Positions 8,411 through 17,812 of a stretch of 64,000 nucleotides of DNA are shown in pieces. The DNA comes from Pseudomonas cyclaminis (GTDB taxonomy: Bacteria > Pseudomonadota > Gammaproteobacteria > Pseudomonadales > Pseudomonadaceae). The notes beneath the pieces were generated by a model. The model saw nothing but the letters and a program-made list of their open reading frames with translations. It ran no database searches and had not been told where the DNA came from. Numbering within the stretch: the first letter of the stretch is position 1; the number at the start of each line of letters is the position of its first letter. Made by a program: the position numbers and the translations under genes. The DNA lies in assembly GCF_015163715.1 (NCBI RefSeq), contig NZ_JADDUM010000066.1:1-64000 (forward strand), read 5' to 3'.

Positions 8411-9310
8411 TTAAGTTTCACTTGGCTGTGCGCTGGACTCCGTCGCTCGACGTACAACAGCTGCAAACTGCCGAAGCATTGGGTCGTCTGATCCTCCTTT
8501 CTTCCACAGCAATCCAGGGGTGCGAATGGGGGTGGGGTTTTCCAATGCGATGACCGCCAGGCCTTCTCTTGCACCTACCGCAGCTTCCGCAACGATGCAG
8601 GCTAGGTCGGTATTTCGTACAAGCTCGACCATGGGCATGAGAGTGTTCATCTCTACTACCACGATTGGTTCGGCGCCGGCAGAACGAAAACATTCGTTCA
8701 GTTGTTTGCGCGTGCTGAATGCCTTGGGAAGCAGGGCCATACGCAGGTTGTGAAGCTCAACCATGCGCAGCCTTTTGCGCTTGGCCAAAGGATGTGACGA
8801 GCTGACAACGAGTTTCAGCTCCTCGTTGTAAAGCGGCTCGAACCAGAGCTGCTCACCTTCAGTGGGACGATAAGCAATGCCTAAGTCAAGCTCACCGGCC
8901 ACAAGGCGTTCAATAATCATGTCTTGCGATAACTCCTCTGCCAGAACTCTGACCTCAGGGTTTCGCATCAGAAAGTTGGCAATACAGCCCGGAACCAAGC
9001 TGACGTTGAAGCTGTAGGTAGCACCTACCCTCAGATGCCCTGTTGCCGATCCCGGCTTGAGGGTTAGCGCATTGGTCGCAAGATCGATCTGCTTGAGTGC
9101 GGGAAGGATCTCGGACAAAAGCCTGTCGCCGGCTTCGGTGATCAAGACTCGTTTTCCGACCCTGTCGAACAATGAAACACCAAGCTCCTCTTCCAGCTGT
9201 TTGATCTGATGGGAGAGCGTCGACTGAGTGACATGAGTGCGTTCCGCCGCTCGTGTGAAATGGAGCGTTTCAGCCAGAGCGGCAAAGTATCTGAGGTGAC
9301 GGAGTTCCAT
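8411..9310 (-). CDS. LysR-family transcriptional regulator
   Basis: 299 residues. The N-terminal winged HTH is textbook LysR (MELRHLRYFAALAETLHFTR, then AERTHVTQSTLSHQIKQLE), followed by the effector domain from about residue 90 (HLRVGATYSFNVSLVPGCI, LDLGIAYRP). It is divergent from the ring-cleavage dioxygenase at 9437 across a 126-bp intergenic region, so it very probably activates the 9437-15306 operon in response to a pathway intermediate. Confidence 0.9.
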   Translation of the reverse strand: MELRHLRYFAALAETLHFTRAAERTHVTQSTLSHQIKQLEEELGVSLFDRVGKRVLITEAGDRLLSEILPALKQIDLATNALTLKPGSATGHLRVGATYSFNVSLVPGCIANFLMRNPEVRVLAEELSQDMIIERLVAGELDLGIAYRPTEGEQLWFEPLYNEELKLVVSSSHPLAKRKRLRMVELHNLRMALLPKAFSTRKQLNECFRSAGAEPIVVVEMNTLMPMVELVRNTDLACIVAEAAVGAREGLAVIALENPTPIRTPGLLWKKGGSDDPMLRQFAAVVRRATESSAQPSET

Positions 9311-9436
9311 AGAGCACCTTTAACGAGTGATGCCATCGATTATTTTTATGGATATTAATCATTTTTATCTGTGCATGTCTCATCTTAATCTCACCTTCAA
9401 CCACCGTGATCGCTAATAAAAAAAAGGATTCCCGAA
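9311..9436. promoter_or_regulatory. Divergent LysR/dioxygenase promoter region
   Basis: An AT-rich divergent control region. A GATTA-N13-TAATC inverted repeat at 9338-9360 contains the T-N11-A pattern recognised by LysR regulators and is about 80 bp from the dioxygenase ATG. A GGATT run 10 bp before the dioxygenase ATG is its likely ribosome site. Confidence 0.5.
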
Positions 9437-10297
9437 ATGGCCGAGTTTGATACCAAGGCGCACTTGGACGAGGTTCTTCGCAGCTTCGACCAATGCCCTG
9501 ACCCACGTTTTCAAGAGATCATGACTTCCGTGATCACTCACCTCCATGCATGTATTGAGGAAATCAAACTACAGCCCGAAGAGTGGATCGCCGCCATCCA
9601 GTTCCTCACTGCAACCGGGCAGATCTGCACGCCGAAGCGCCAAGAATTCATCCTTTTATCCGACCTGCTGGGTGTATCCACCCTCACCATTGGCATCAAC
9701 CAGCATCGAGGCGACGACTGCCTCGAAGAAACTGTGGAGGGCCCTTATTACTGGGAGGGCGCCCCAACGCGAGCAATGGGTGACGACATTTCGGAAGGTG
9801 TGAAAGGCGAGAAAACCCTGTACCACGGTCGCCTCCTAGATGGTGCCGGCAAGCCCATCGCAGGCGCGCTCCTAGATGTTTGGTCTGGTGATGGTGAGGG
9901 CAACTATGACATGCAGTTGGGTGACGACGTGGGGATGCTCGCCAGGGGTAAATTCCTGACTGATGAGAAGGGCTGCTACAGCTTTTGGTCTATCAAGCCC
10001 ACCTACTACCCAATTCCTACTGATGGGCCAGCAGGCCTCATGCAGTCGAAACTTGCACGCCATCCGAACCGACCTGGGCATATCCACTTCAAGCTCTCGG
10101 CGCCTGGATTCCACCCCATCAATACCCAGCTGTTTCCTGGAGATGGCCCGTACCTGAGCTCGGATTGCGTCTTTGGTGTGAAGCCTTCCCTGATCGTCGA
10201 CTACGTCCAGCACGCACCAGGTCATGCAGCGGACGGCAGACGCCTTGACCAAACGTTTTACAGCGTCCCCTTCGATTTCCGCCTCACCGAAGTTTGA
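9437..10297 (+). CDS. Intradiol ring-cleavage dioxygenase (catechol/hydroxyquinol 1,2-dioxygenase type)
   Basis: 286 residues: the N-terminal dimerisation helix domain of catechol/hydroxyquinol 1,2-dioxygenases (about 1-100) and the beta-sandwich catalytic domain. The non-haem Fe(III) ligands can be located: Tyr in GNYDMQ (about 157), Tyr in PTYYPIP (about 190), and the two His of RPGHIHFK (about 215 and 217). The reaction opens an ortho-dihydroxylated ring between the two hydroxyls to give a muconate-type diacid. The N-terminal domain argues against a protocatechuate 3,4-dioxygenase subunit. Which diol is used is not visible. The first gene of the operon under the LysR gene. Confidence 0.85.
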   Translation: MAEFDTKAHLDEVLRSFDQCPDPRFQEIMTSVITHLHACIEEIKLQPEEWIAAIQFLTATGQICTPKRQEFILLSDLLGVSTLTIGINQHRGDDCLEETVEGPYYWEGAPTRAMGDDISEGVKGEKTLYHGRLLDGAGKPIAGALLDVWSGDGEGNYDMQLGDDVGMLARGKFLTDEKGCYSFWSIKPTYYPIPTDGPAGLMQSKLARHPNRPGHIHFKLSAPGFHPINTQLFPGDGPYLSSDCVFGVKPSLIVDYVQHAPGHAADGRRLDQTFYSVPFDFRLTEV

Positions 10298-10311
10298 CCC
10301 GGAGCCAGATC

Positions 10312-11115
10312 ATGAAAATTGGTAAAGAAACGATCCCTCGCAGTGCTATCTGCACTTCGAACGAAGAAACCATCGTCGTGCGCGGCCTCGACTTGTGTCA
10401 GGAGGTGATCGGCAAGACCTCCTTCAGCGAATATTTCTTCTTGCTGCTGACAGGCCAGAAGCCAAGCGCTTCCACCTTGGCAGTGCTGGATTCAACCCTG
10501 GTTGCAATCGCCGAACATGGCTTGGTACCCAGCGTTCAAGCTGCACGTATGACCATGGCCGCATCGCCGGAAGCTTTGCAGGGCGCCGTTGCTGCGGGCC
10601 TATTGGGCTGCGGCTCCGTCATCCTCGGAGCTTCTGCCAACGCAGGCGTCATGCTCAGCGAGGTCAAAGCATTGGTAGACAACGGGACTGATATCCATGC
10701 GGCGGCTCATGAAATCGTTAGCAGTTACCGCACAGCGAAACGTCCGATTCCAGGTTATGGACATCCACTTCATAAAGACCGCGACCCGCGTGTCTCCGCT
10801 CTCTTCAATACCGCCGAATCAGTCGGCTCAGATTTGAGCTACGTGCATATTGCTGAGGCCATCGAGCGCATCATTCCGAGCATTGTGGGCAAAGAGCTGA
10901 AGCTCAATGTCTCAGCCGCTATACCCGCCGTATTGCTGGGCGCAGGCTTCCCTTTGCAGGCCCTGCGAGGCGTACCGATCCTGGCCCGGAGCGCCGGCCT
11001 GGTTGCGCACCTTTATGAAGAGCAGACGTCTTCGCCGATAGGTTTCGCCCTTTCTTATCAGGCGACTCGCGAATACGAGTACACCGGCACCACACCACCT
11101 GGGTACGAGCCTTAA
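10312..11115 (+). CDS. Citrate-synthase-superfamily citryl-CoA lyase-like protein
   Basis: 267 residues, much shorter than citrate synthase (about 430), with the core motifs: GLLGCGSVILGASANAG near 105-120, the catalytic-His segment PGYGHPLHKDRDPR near 148, and a C-terminal AGLVAHLYEE with nearby Arg. Short stand-alone members are annotated citryl-CoA lyase, cleaving citryl-CoA-like thioesters to acetyl-CoA and a 2-oxo acid. The ATG at 10312 has GGAG 7 bases upstream; a TTG 18 bp earlier is less likely. It sits 14 bp after the dioxygenase and before a CoA-transferase, which suggests a carbon-carbon cleavage step on a CoA-activated ring-cleavage product. Exact substrate is inference. Confidence 0.75.
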   Translation: MKIGKETIPRSAICTSNEETIVVRGLDLCQEVIGKTSFSEYFFLLLTGQKPSASTLAVLDSTLVAIAEHGLVPSVQAARMTMAASPEALQGAVAAGLLGCGSVILGASANAGVMLSEVKALVDNGTDIHAAAHEIVSSYRTAKRPIPGYGHPLHKDRDPRVSALFNTAESVGSDLSYVHIAEAIERIIPSIVGKELKLNVSAAIPAVLLGAGFPLQALRGVPILARSAGLVAHLYEEQTSSPIGFALSYQATREYEYTGTTPPGYEP

Positions 11116-11355
11116 GGGTTGGTTCGTATTCTTCTTCAAACAATTGGCTCGTCATGCGACACGTTTGGACATCGGCTGTGTGCCATTGAACCTTCCTTTC
11201 GCTGCGGCCTGGCGCAAGGCAATCGCAACGTTCAGCGATGTATCGCCTAACGTCCCCAGACATGCGCCGTCAGCATAGGTCGTGAAGCAGTCGAACAAAG
11301 TGGTCTTTCATCGTAAGACTCGGACTCCTTTCCACCGGTATTTAAGGCAAAGACA
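11116..11355. other. Intergenic gap inside the catabolic operon
   Basis: 240 bp between the lyase gene and the CoA-transferase gene. I see no gene, strong hairpin or clear promoter; it is the only large break in an otherwise tightly packed operon and may contain a second promoter. Confidence 0.4.
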
Positions 11356-12510
11356 ATGGCAAAAGTTCTCTCAGGTGTACGTGTAATCGAACAAGGTACG
11401 TTCATCACCGGCCCCAATGCCGGCATGCTCCTCGCTGATCTTGGAGCCGAAGTCATTAAGATCGAACAGCCTGGTACGGGTGATCCTTTCCGTGCGTTTG
11501 AGGGGGGCCTTTACAGCCCACATTTCCAGACTTACAACCGCAACAAGCGGAGTGTCACGCTCAATACCAAAAATCCGGATGATCTGGCGATCTTCGACGA
11601 GCTCATCGCCAGCGCCGATGTCTATATTCAGAATTTCCGGCCAGGCGCGGCTGAGCGTCTAGGTGCTGGTGAGGAGCGTTTGCGCAAGCTAAACCCCCGA
11701 TTGGTCTACTGCGCCATCAGCGGGTTCGGCCAAGATGGGCCAGCAGCAACCCGGCCCGCTTACGATACCGTCGCCCAAGCCGCGAGCGGATTTCTCAACC
11801 TGCTCATCAACCCGGCCAACCCTCGTGTTGTGGGCCCGGCAATGGCTGACTCACTGACGGGTTTCTACGCGGCTTTCGGCATCTTGGGCGCGCTTTATGA
11901 GCGCAATGCAACTGGCCTCGGCAAGACTGTCGAGGTATCGATGTTGGAGTCGATGTGCTACTTCAACCTGGATGCCTTTACCCACTTCTTCTCTGCCGAT
12001 GAAGTCATGGGGCCGTACAGCCGACCCAGCGTATCTCAGTCTTATGTCATCAAATGCAAGGATGAGAAATGGATCGCCCTGCACATGTCATCGCCTGAGA
12101 AGTTCTGGCAGGGGCTTGCCAATGCCATTGAAAAACCCGATCTGTTTTCAGATCCCCGTTTCTGTGCCCGTACTCAGAGAATCAAGAATCAGGAGTTGTT
12201 GATTGAGCTTCTGAGCAACGTCTTCGCCACCCATGACCGCGCAGAGTGGTGTCGCCGTCTGGAGGCCGAAGATGTACCCCACGCTCCTATGTACGACACC
12301 AGCGAAGCCCTAGAAGACCCTCAGGCCAAGCATCTTCAGCTAGAGGTCAGCACACATCACCCTACTGAGGGTACTTGGCGCTCCGTGCGGTTCCCTGTCT
12401 CTTACGATGGCCAGCGCTCGTTGGATATCACTGCCCCACCATTGCTCGGTGAATACGATGCAGAAGTTCGCGTTCTTTTGGGTGCTCGGAAGAAAACCCG
12501 AGGAGAATGA
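11356..12510 (+). CDS. Type III (CaiB/BaiF) CoA-transferase
   Basis: 384 residues of the family III CoA-transferases (formyl-CoA transferase, CaiB, itaconate/succinyl-CoA types). It has the N-terminal signature VIEQGTFITGPNAGMLLADLG, EVIKIEQPGTGDPFR, the RNKRSVTLNTKN segment, FRPGAAERLGAG, and a conserved Asp in the PAYDTVAQAASGF region near the usual catalytic aspartate. It moves CoA from a donor thioester (often succinyl-CoA) to a carboxylic acid. Placed between a citryl-CoA-lyase-like gene and a LeuCD pair, it is the probable activator of a polycarboxylic intermediate. The next gene begins 2 bp after the stop. Confidence 0.85.
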   Translation: MAKVLSGVRVIEQGTFITGPNAGMLLADLGAEVIKIEQPGTGDPFRAFEGGLYSPHFQTYNRNKRSVTLNTKNPDDLAIFDELIASADVYIQNFRPGAAERLGAGEERLRKLNPRLVYCAISGFGQDGPAATRPAYDTVAQAASGFLNLLINPANPRVVGPAMADSLTGFYAAFGILGALYERNATGLGKTVEVSMLESMCYFNLDAFTHFFSADEVMGPYSRPSVSQSYVIKCKDEKWIALHMSSPEKFWQGLANAIEKPDLFSDPRFCARTQRIKNQELLIELLSNVFATHDRAEWCRRLEAEDVPHAPMYDTSEALEDPQAKHLQLEVSTHHPTEGTWRSVRFPVSYDGQRSLDITAPPLLGEYDAEVRVLLGARKKTRGE

Positions 12511-12512
12511 TC

Positions 12513-13280
12513 ATGTCCCCACGCTTCGCCGCCAACTTGTCGATGATGTTCATCGAGTGGAAGTTTGAAGATCGCTTCGCCGCTGCCCGTGATGCTGGCT
12601 TTGAAGGTGTCGAATTCTTTCCAACCGATGGATTAAGTGGTGGTCAATTAAGCAGGCTGCTGCAGCAGAACGAGCTGGAGCTTGTTCTTGCCAATATGCC
12701 GCTCAGAGCCGGAAGTAAGGGCTTTGCCGCTCTTCCTGACGCCGAGGCAGCCTTCAAAGTCGATTTTGACATTGCTCTTGAGCTGGCATTGGCGTGCGAT
12801 GCTCCGCTGCTGCATGTGACGGCAGGCTTGGTAAGTGCTGCGGACAGGGTAGTAGCAAGTGACACTTTCAAACGCAATATCGACTGGGCAATGACACGCG
12901 CCGGCGGAAAAGTCGCCATAGTGATAGAAGCCATTAACCAAACAGCTGCCCCCGGGTACTTTATCCATTCTCTATATGACGCCCGTCGCTGGACTAGGGA
13001 GATACCGGGTTTGCGATTGATCATGGATGTTTACCACGCTGCCATGGAAGGCCTCGACGTGATCGCCGCAATCAACAGCACTCTCCCAGAAGCGGCCCAT
13101 GTACAGCTCGCAGGTTGGCCAGGAAGGCATGAGCCCGATGTAGGTCAACTTCCTTTTGAAGCAATCCTCCAGAACATTGAGGCATTCGGCTATCAAGGAT
13201 GGGTTGGCTGTGAGTACGTCCCTCAGGATCATACCCTGGATGGCCTCGGCTGGATCAAGCGGGGGACATCACTGCAATGA
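12513..13280 (+). CDS. Hydroxypyruvate isomerase-like TIM-barrel protein
   Basis: 255 residues of the Hyi / xylose-isomerase-like TIM-barrel group: [20 protein letters not shown] at the N-terminus, [13 protein letters not shown], then metal-site segments [40 protein letters not shown] and [10 protein letters not shown]. The Glu, Asp, His and Glu in these strands match the divalent-metal ligands of the family. Known members isomerise hydroxypyruvate and tartronate semialdehyde. Its place in an aromatic operon is unusual; it may interconvert an enol/keto or hydroxy-oxo intermediate. Start 12513 (AGGAG 7 bases upstream) is preferred to the ATG at 12507. It overlaps leuC-like by 4 bp. Confidence 0.75.
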   Translation: MSPRFAANLSMMFIEWKFEDRFAAARDAGFEGVEFFPTDGLSGGQLSRLLQQNELELVLANMPLRAGSKGFAALPDAEAAFKVDFDIALELALACDAPLLHVTAGLVSAADRVVASDTFKRNIDWAMTRAGGKVAIVIEAINQTAAPGYFIHSLYDARRWTREIPGLRLIMDVYHAAMEGLDVIAAINSTLPEAAHVQLAGWPGRHEPDVGQLPFEAILQNIEAFGYQGWVGCEYVPQDHTLDGLGWIKRGTSLQ

Positions 13281-14680
13281 GCCAGACCCTATATGACAAG
13301 CTCTGGGATAGCCACGTTGTCGACGAGGACAGCGATGGCAACAGCATCCTGTATATCGATAGGCACCTGATCAATGAGGTGACCAGCCCCCAAGCTTTTG
13401 AAGGCTTGAGACTGAGCAACCGTACGCCCTGGCGCCCCCAAAGCATTATCGCTACTGCTGACCACAATACGCCCACTGACGCGGATGTAATCGAAGACGA
13501 GCTTGCTGAACAACAGGTAAAAACGCTCGACTCTAACATTCAGGAAACCGGTGCTCTGGCGTACTTCCCGTTCCGTCATGAAGATCAGGGCATCGTACAT
13601 ATCGTTGGGCCTGAACTTGGTATTACCCAGCCTGGCATGACCATTGTCTGCGGCGATTCTCATACATCTACGCACGGAGCATTTGGCTCCTTGGCGTTTG
13701 GCATTGGGACGACCGACGTCGAGCACGTTCTGGCAACGCAGACACTGCAGAGCAGAAGATCCAAGAACTTCAAAGTTAGTGTTTCGGGGCGTTTACCTGT
13801 TGGCACCTTCGCAAAAGATCTCGCCTTAGCAGTAGTGGGGCGGATTGGCGCATCGGGAGCGGTGGGGCACGTTCTGGAATTCTCGGGTGAAGCCATTTCC
13901 GAGATGAGCATGGAAGCGCGCATGACGCTCTGCAATATGTCTATCGAGGCCGGTGCCCGTGCAGGGTTGGTTGGAGTGGATGAAACCACAATCAGCTATC
14001 TCAAGGGGAGACGGTACACGCCATCCCTACGGCACCTAGCGGATGCGGAAGCCTATTGGCGGACATTCGTTTCAGACTCATTTGCACATTTCGATAAGGC
14101 GGTAGGCATCGATGTCGCATCCCTAAAGCCAATTGTCACTTGGGGTACATCACCTGATATGCAGATCGAGGTCGATGGCTCTGTGCCCGACCCTGATGAT
14201 GAAGCTGACCCGCTTAAGCGCCATGCCATGGTGCAAGCGCTCCGCTATATGGGGCTCACTCCCCGCTCCCGACCTTCCGACATGATTGTCGATAAGGTCT
14301 TTTTCGGATCCTGCACTAACGCCCGAATCGAAGACTTGAGAGTCGCTTCCAGCATCGTAAAGGGACACCGTGTGGCGAAGACCGTCCGGCAGGCAATCGT
14401 GGTACCAGGCTCAGGAGCAGTGAAGCGCCAAGCCGAGGAAGAGGGGTTGCACGACATTTTCTTGAGTGCTGGTTTTGAATGGCGAGCTCCTGGGTGTTCA
14501 ATGTGCCTGGGGATGAATGCCGACCGGCTCAGTCCGGGAGAACGGTGCGCGTCGACTTCGAACCGCAACTTTGAAGGTAGGCAAGGCTCTGGAGGGAGAA
14601 CTCATCTGGTGAGCCCTGTTATGGCTGTACTTGCAGCAATTCATGGCCGGTTTGTTGATGCCAGGGAGCACATGCAATGA
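13277..14680 (+). CDS. LeuC-like isopropylmalate dehydratase large subunit (aconitase family)
   Basis: 467 residues with the [4Fe-4S] aconitase fold. Seen: [17 protein letters not shown], the [20 protein letters not shown] block, the first cluster cysteine in FFGSCTNAR (near 345), the other two in [10 protein letters not shown] (near 406 and 409), and [20 protein letters not shown]. The family dehydrates and rehydrates 2- or 3-hydroxy tricarboxylates or substituted malates. Context (ATGA overlaps on both sides, aromatic operon) argues that this pair is dedicated to a ring-cleavage product rather than leucine synthesis, but the sequence alone cannot prove the substrate. It works with the small subunit at 14677. 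Confidence 0.85.
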   Translation: MSQTLYDKLWDSHVVDEDSDGNSILYIDRHLINEVTSPQAFEGLRLSNRTPWRPQSIIATADHNTPTDADVIEDELAEQQVKTLDSNIQETGALAYFPFRHEDQGIVHIVGPELGITQPGMTIVCGDSHTSTHGAFGSLAFGIGTTDVEHVLATQTLQSRRSKNFKVSVSGRLPVGTFAKDLALAVVGRIGASGAVGHVLEFSGEAISEMSMEARMTLCNMSIEAGARAGLVGVDETTISYLKGRRYTPSLRHLADAEAYWRTFVSDSFAHFDKAVGIDVASLKPIVTWGTSPDMQIEVDGSVPDPDDEADPLKRHAMVQALRYMGLTPRSRPSDMIVDKVFFGSCTNARIEDLRVASSIVKGHRVAKTVRQAIVVPGSGAVKRQAEEEGLHDIFLSAGFEWRAPGCSMCLGMNADRLSPGERCASTSNRNFEGRQGSGGRTHLVSPVMAVLAAIHGRFVDAREHMQ

Positions 14681-15306
14681 CCGCGATAATCGTGATTTCT
14701 GGGGTAGCCGGATTCCTTGACCGTGACAATGTCGATACCGATGCCATCCTCCCCAAACAATTCATGAAGTCGATCAAACGTACGGGTTACGGTCAGTTTG
14801 CTTTTGATGAATGGCGCTACCTGGATAAAGGCGAGCTAGGAATGGACTGTTCGAAACGTCCCCTTAACCCGGACTTTGACCTCAATAAAACGGCTTATAA
14901 GGACGCAAATATTTTAGTAACCCGCAGCAATTTCGGCTGCGGATCGTCACGTGAACACGCGCCTTGGGCGCTGGCGGAATATGGCTTCAAGGCGCTGATT
15001 GCCGAAAGCTTTGCGGACATATTCAGAACCAACTGCTTGCGAAACCGAATTGCGCCTATCGTACTGTCTGCCGGCGATATCGACGCGCTGTTTCGACTGG
15101 CAGGGCAGCACACCACCATCACGGTAAACCTTGAGCAGCGAGAAGTCGAAAGCGACTTAGGTGTCATGCGGTTTTCTATGGTTGATGCCGAAAGGACTCA
15201 GATCATTGACGGTATGGATGAGATCAGTTTGACGTTACGCATGGCAGACAAAATTCGGGGCTACGAGAGCCGACGTCTGAAGACTCTGCCATGGTTGAAT
15301 GGCTAG
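14677..15306 (+). CDS. LeuD-like isopropylmalate dehydratase small subunit
   Basis: 209 residues, the swivelling domain of the aconitase-type heterodimer: [17 protein letters not shown] at the N-terminus and the hallmark [15 protein letters not shown] near residue 85-100, followed by [16 protein letters not shown]. It overlaps the LeuC-like gene by 4 bp and is the last gene of the operon. With its partner it would form one dehydratase/isomerase. Confidence 0.85.
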   Translation: MTAIIVISGVAGFLDRDNVDTDAILPKQFMKSIKRTGYGQFAFDEWRYLDKGELGMDCSKRPLNPDFDLNKTAYKDANILVTRSNFGCGSSREHAPWALAEYGFKALIAESFADIFRTNCLRNRIAPIVLSAGDIDALFRLAGQHTTITVNLEQREVESDLGVMRFSMVDAERTQIIDGMDEISLTLRMADKIRGYESRRLKTLPWLNG

Positions 15307-15347
15307 CTTGCGCCAGGCATAGGTGGCGATCCCACTGCAGAGTTTGA

Positions 15348-15692
15348 TCAAAAAAGCCCCGTCGTTTTCTCGCCGGCTAATCGGCTTACCATTAAAGAGT
15401 TCCTGTGGTAGACATGCGCAGGCGGGGATGGAAAGCGAACTCCTGGTAAACCTGTGCGAATAAAGCCAAGACGCTGCATACACTGGAATTGCAGCACTTG
15501 CTCGTTTATTGGCAAATGGGTCATCGAACTACCTACCGGGTCGCCACACTCTGTCATTGCGGCTTTGACACCCTCAACAGTGGTCGAAGCGCGTTTCCAC
15601 TGGGTGAAAGACGCCGGAGGCGGGCAGCCGGTGAGCAAAAGTACCGATGAGATCAGGACTGGGATGGTAATGATCTGAGATCTGCTGAACAT
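15348..15692 (-). CDS. Small lipoprotein of unknown function
   Basis: 114 residues beginning with a lipoprotein signal peptide: IPVLISSVLLLTGC, with the lipobox LLTGC placing the lipidated Cys at about residue 22. The mature part (FTQWKRASTTVEGVKAAMTECG, with further Cys in FQCMQRLGF) resembles small Cys-containing lipoproteins found widely in gammaproteobacteria and prophages. The frame runs into a GC-rich, T-rich stretch that looks like the gene's own terminator (minus strand, about 15365-15345), so the true C-terminus may be shorter and a frameshift near 15440 cannot be excluded. Confidence 0.6.
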   Translation of the reverse strand: MFSRSQIITIPVLISSVLLLTGCPPPASFTQWKRASTTVEGVKAAMTECGDPVGSSMTHLPINEQVLQFQCMQRLGFIRTGLPGVRFPSPPAHVYHRNSLMVSRLAGEKTTGLF

Positions 15693-15795
15693 ATTTTGTC
15701 CTTAATTTATGCCAGGTCACGCCAATGGAGCCGATCTTTGTGGACATCAACTGAGATCAATAATCCTGCCACATGACCCTTACCGGTATCAGGCG

Positions 15796-16507
15796 TCACG
15801 TGGGCGGTAAGGTATGCCAGGGCTCAAAACTGGTGGTTGATCTAAGCGATGTATGAGCGGCGAGCTTTAAACGGTCGGGATGATTGTCGACCACGAACAC
15901 CTGAGAGGCGCCCTTGATCATTGCTGAGTGGGCGGCCATTAAACCCACCGGGCCGGCGCCATAGATGGCAATGCTCTCCCCAGGAAGGGAGGCCCGCCAG
16001 CTCGGTTGCATGCCAGCCCGTTGGGAAGATATCCGACAGCATGACGTAATCTTCTTCACGCTCTTGCGCGTCGTCGGGCAGCACCAGGCAATTGAAGTCG
16101 GCATACGGCACCCGTAGCAGCTCTGCCTGCCCGCCCTGATAAGGCCCCATATCAGCAAATCCGTAGGCCGCGCTCGCACTACCTGGGTTAGCGGTCAGGC
16201 AGAATCCGGTCAGGCCTTTTTCACAGTTTTCGCAAAAACCGCAGCCGATGTTAAATGGCAGACATACACGGTCTCCTACCTTGACTCGATCTACGCCGGC
16301 GCCTACTTCAACGACCTCGCCCAGATTCTCATGGCCAAACACTCTGCCGGTTTCGAAAGAGGTTCGGCCTTCATACATATGCAGATCAGATCCGCAGATA
16401 TTAGTGGCCGTCACCCGCACCAGAACGTCCGTAGGTTTTTCGATTTTGGCGTCCGGCACATTTTGCACACTGACGTCACGGGGGCCGTTGTAAACGATGG
16501 CTTTCAT
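15796..16507 (-). pseudogene. Zinc-dependent alcohol dehydrogenase, frameshifted and truncated
   Basis: The first 170 residues are a zinc medium-chain dehydrogenase of the glutathione-independent formaldehyde dehydrogenase type: MKAIVYNGPRDVSVQNVPDA, catalytic-zinc motif NICGSDLHMYEGR and GHENLG, and structural-zinc cysteines in CGFCENCEKGLTGFC. Near 15985-15995 the frame shifts and the nucleotide-binding fold continues in another frame (IAIYGAGPVGLMAAHSAM, VFVVDNHPDRLKLA). Similarity then stops near 15850, well short of the usual 390 or so residues. Both a frameshift and a 3' deletion are present, so it should be inactive. Confidence 0.75.
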
Positions 16508-16647
16508 TGCGTTCTCCCAGAGGCAAGACGAAAGGGATTTTTCGTCAGCACATGTTTAATCTGTCCGAGAGAGCAAATCGTATGTTCAAGAAATTCGAGG
16601 CATGTCTGACGAGCGGTACATTCTCAAAATCGCTCAAAAAATCTGAA

Positions 16648-17702
16648 TTATTCGCCCTCGTATCCATACCAGACGTGCGTCCCATCGACTTTTTTTCCGC
16701 ATAAGACTCACCGCGCAGCCAACGAGTGCCTTTCTTCGGCAGGACTATCCGAAAATCACATGCCCAAGGTTCACCCGTTTTGACAGACTCTGCGGTTGCA
16801 GCGTGAACCAGCGCAAGGTCTTCTTCATGGACTCGTCTAAACAACGGGCTTTCTTTAAATCTGACACCCACGACCGCTTCAGGTTTGAGCTCAAAGACTC
16901 GCTCAAGGCTCTGACTACAGTACGAAAAGTAACTCTCACCCTCCTCGCGTAGAGATAGAGCACATTAGGAATACGCTGAGTGAGTAAATTCAAGAAGGCC
17001 TTGCCTTCATTGATCTCGTTTAGCAAGGCGATCCGCTCGCTGATATCAATGATGACGTTGATGTGCTCAATCTGCCCAGAGTCTGCGTCGATGATTTCCG
17101 CACATCGCAACTCACCGATGAAGTGGCTGCCATCCTTGCGGCGATAGGTCCGCTCAGAGCTAACACTCGAACCATAATCCTTGGACCGTTGGTGGATCAG
17201 CTTCTTGTCGATGAGCGAATGATGAGTCGGGGGGCCTGAATCGATGTCCCGTTCAACGATTTCCTCCTGCGCATGCAGAATATCGACATGATTGAGCCCC
17301 AACACTTCTTCGCGACTGAAACCAAACATTTTTTTCAGTACCCGCGCTGAACAATAGAATGCGTCCGAGAGAGTCCGTGGTAACGACCGCCACTTGGGTC
17401 ACTGCATTCATCAAACTACGTAAGCGCGCATTCAAGGCATTGATGTTGCGCTTGCGCTCAGTCAGCTCCTCAAGGTGCGTTTCAGTATAATGTTGGCGAA
17501 GACGTATCGAGAAATGTAGCAGGCAAAGCACTAGTGTCTGAACAATCAGGGCAATCCCGCTCAGTCTACGTAAATATCCGCTGCTATCGGGGAGCCACAG
17601 TCCCCCGGCTATTACAACGCTCATGAGCAAACAGAAGAACATCCAAAGTGGATGGAGGTGCTTGTTCAGTCGTTCAAAGAGACGTCGTATCGAACAAGTC
17701 AT
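16648..17702 (-). pseudogene. PAS-domain membrane sensor, three frameshifts
   Basis: Start MTCSIRRLFERLNKHLHPLW, two membrane segments (WMFFCLLMSVVIAGGLWL and LSGIALIVQTLVLCLL), a short coiled coil (HLEELTERKRNINALNARL), then a PAS domain. The frame changes near 17330 (to MFGFSREEVLGLNHVDILHA, a PAS/PAC module with ERTYRRKDGSHFIGEL), near 16950 (to VGVRFKESPLFRRVHEEDLA, a second PAS) and at a run of seven A near 16690 (after WLRGESYAEKK, giving VDGTHVWYGYEGE). No output domain (kinase, GGDEF or EAL) follows, so it is also truncated. Original role: signal sensing at the inner membrane. Confidence 0.7.
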
Positions 17703-17812
17703 ATGACACCAGAGAGTAGAGTACTTGGTCCGGTAAACGATTAGCGGCCAGGTTACTCAAGGCGCTGATGGGAGCGAGTTCCGCGAATACCTTGGCGCGA
17801 TTGGCAGCACTA

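Noticed and set aside
10312..11115. Citrate synthase
   Set aside because: Only 267 residues; the short form and operon context fit citryl-CoA lyase-type proteins.
13277..15306. LeuC/LeuD as ordinary leucine biosynthesis genes
   Set aside because: They overlap an aromatic-degradation operon and lack leuA or leuB neighbours; a dedicated catabolic role fits better, though not proven.
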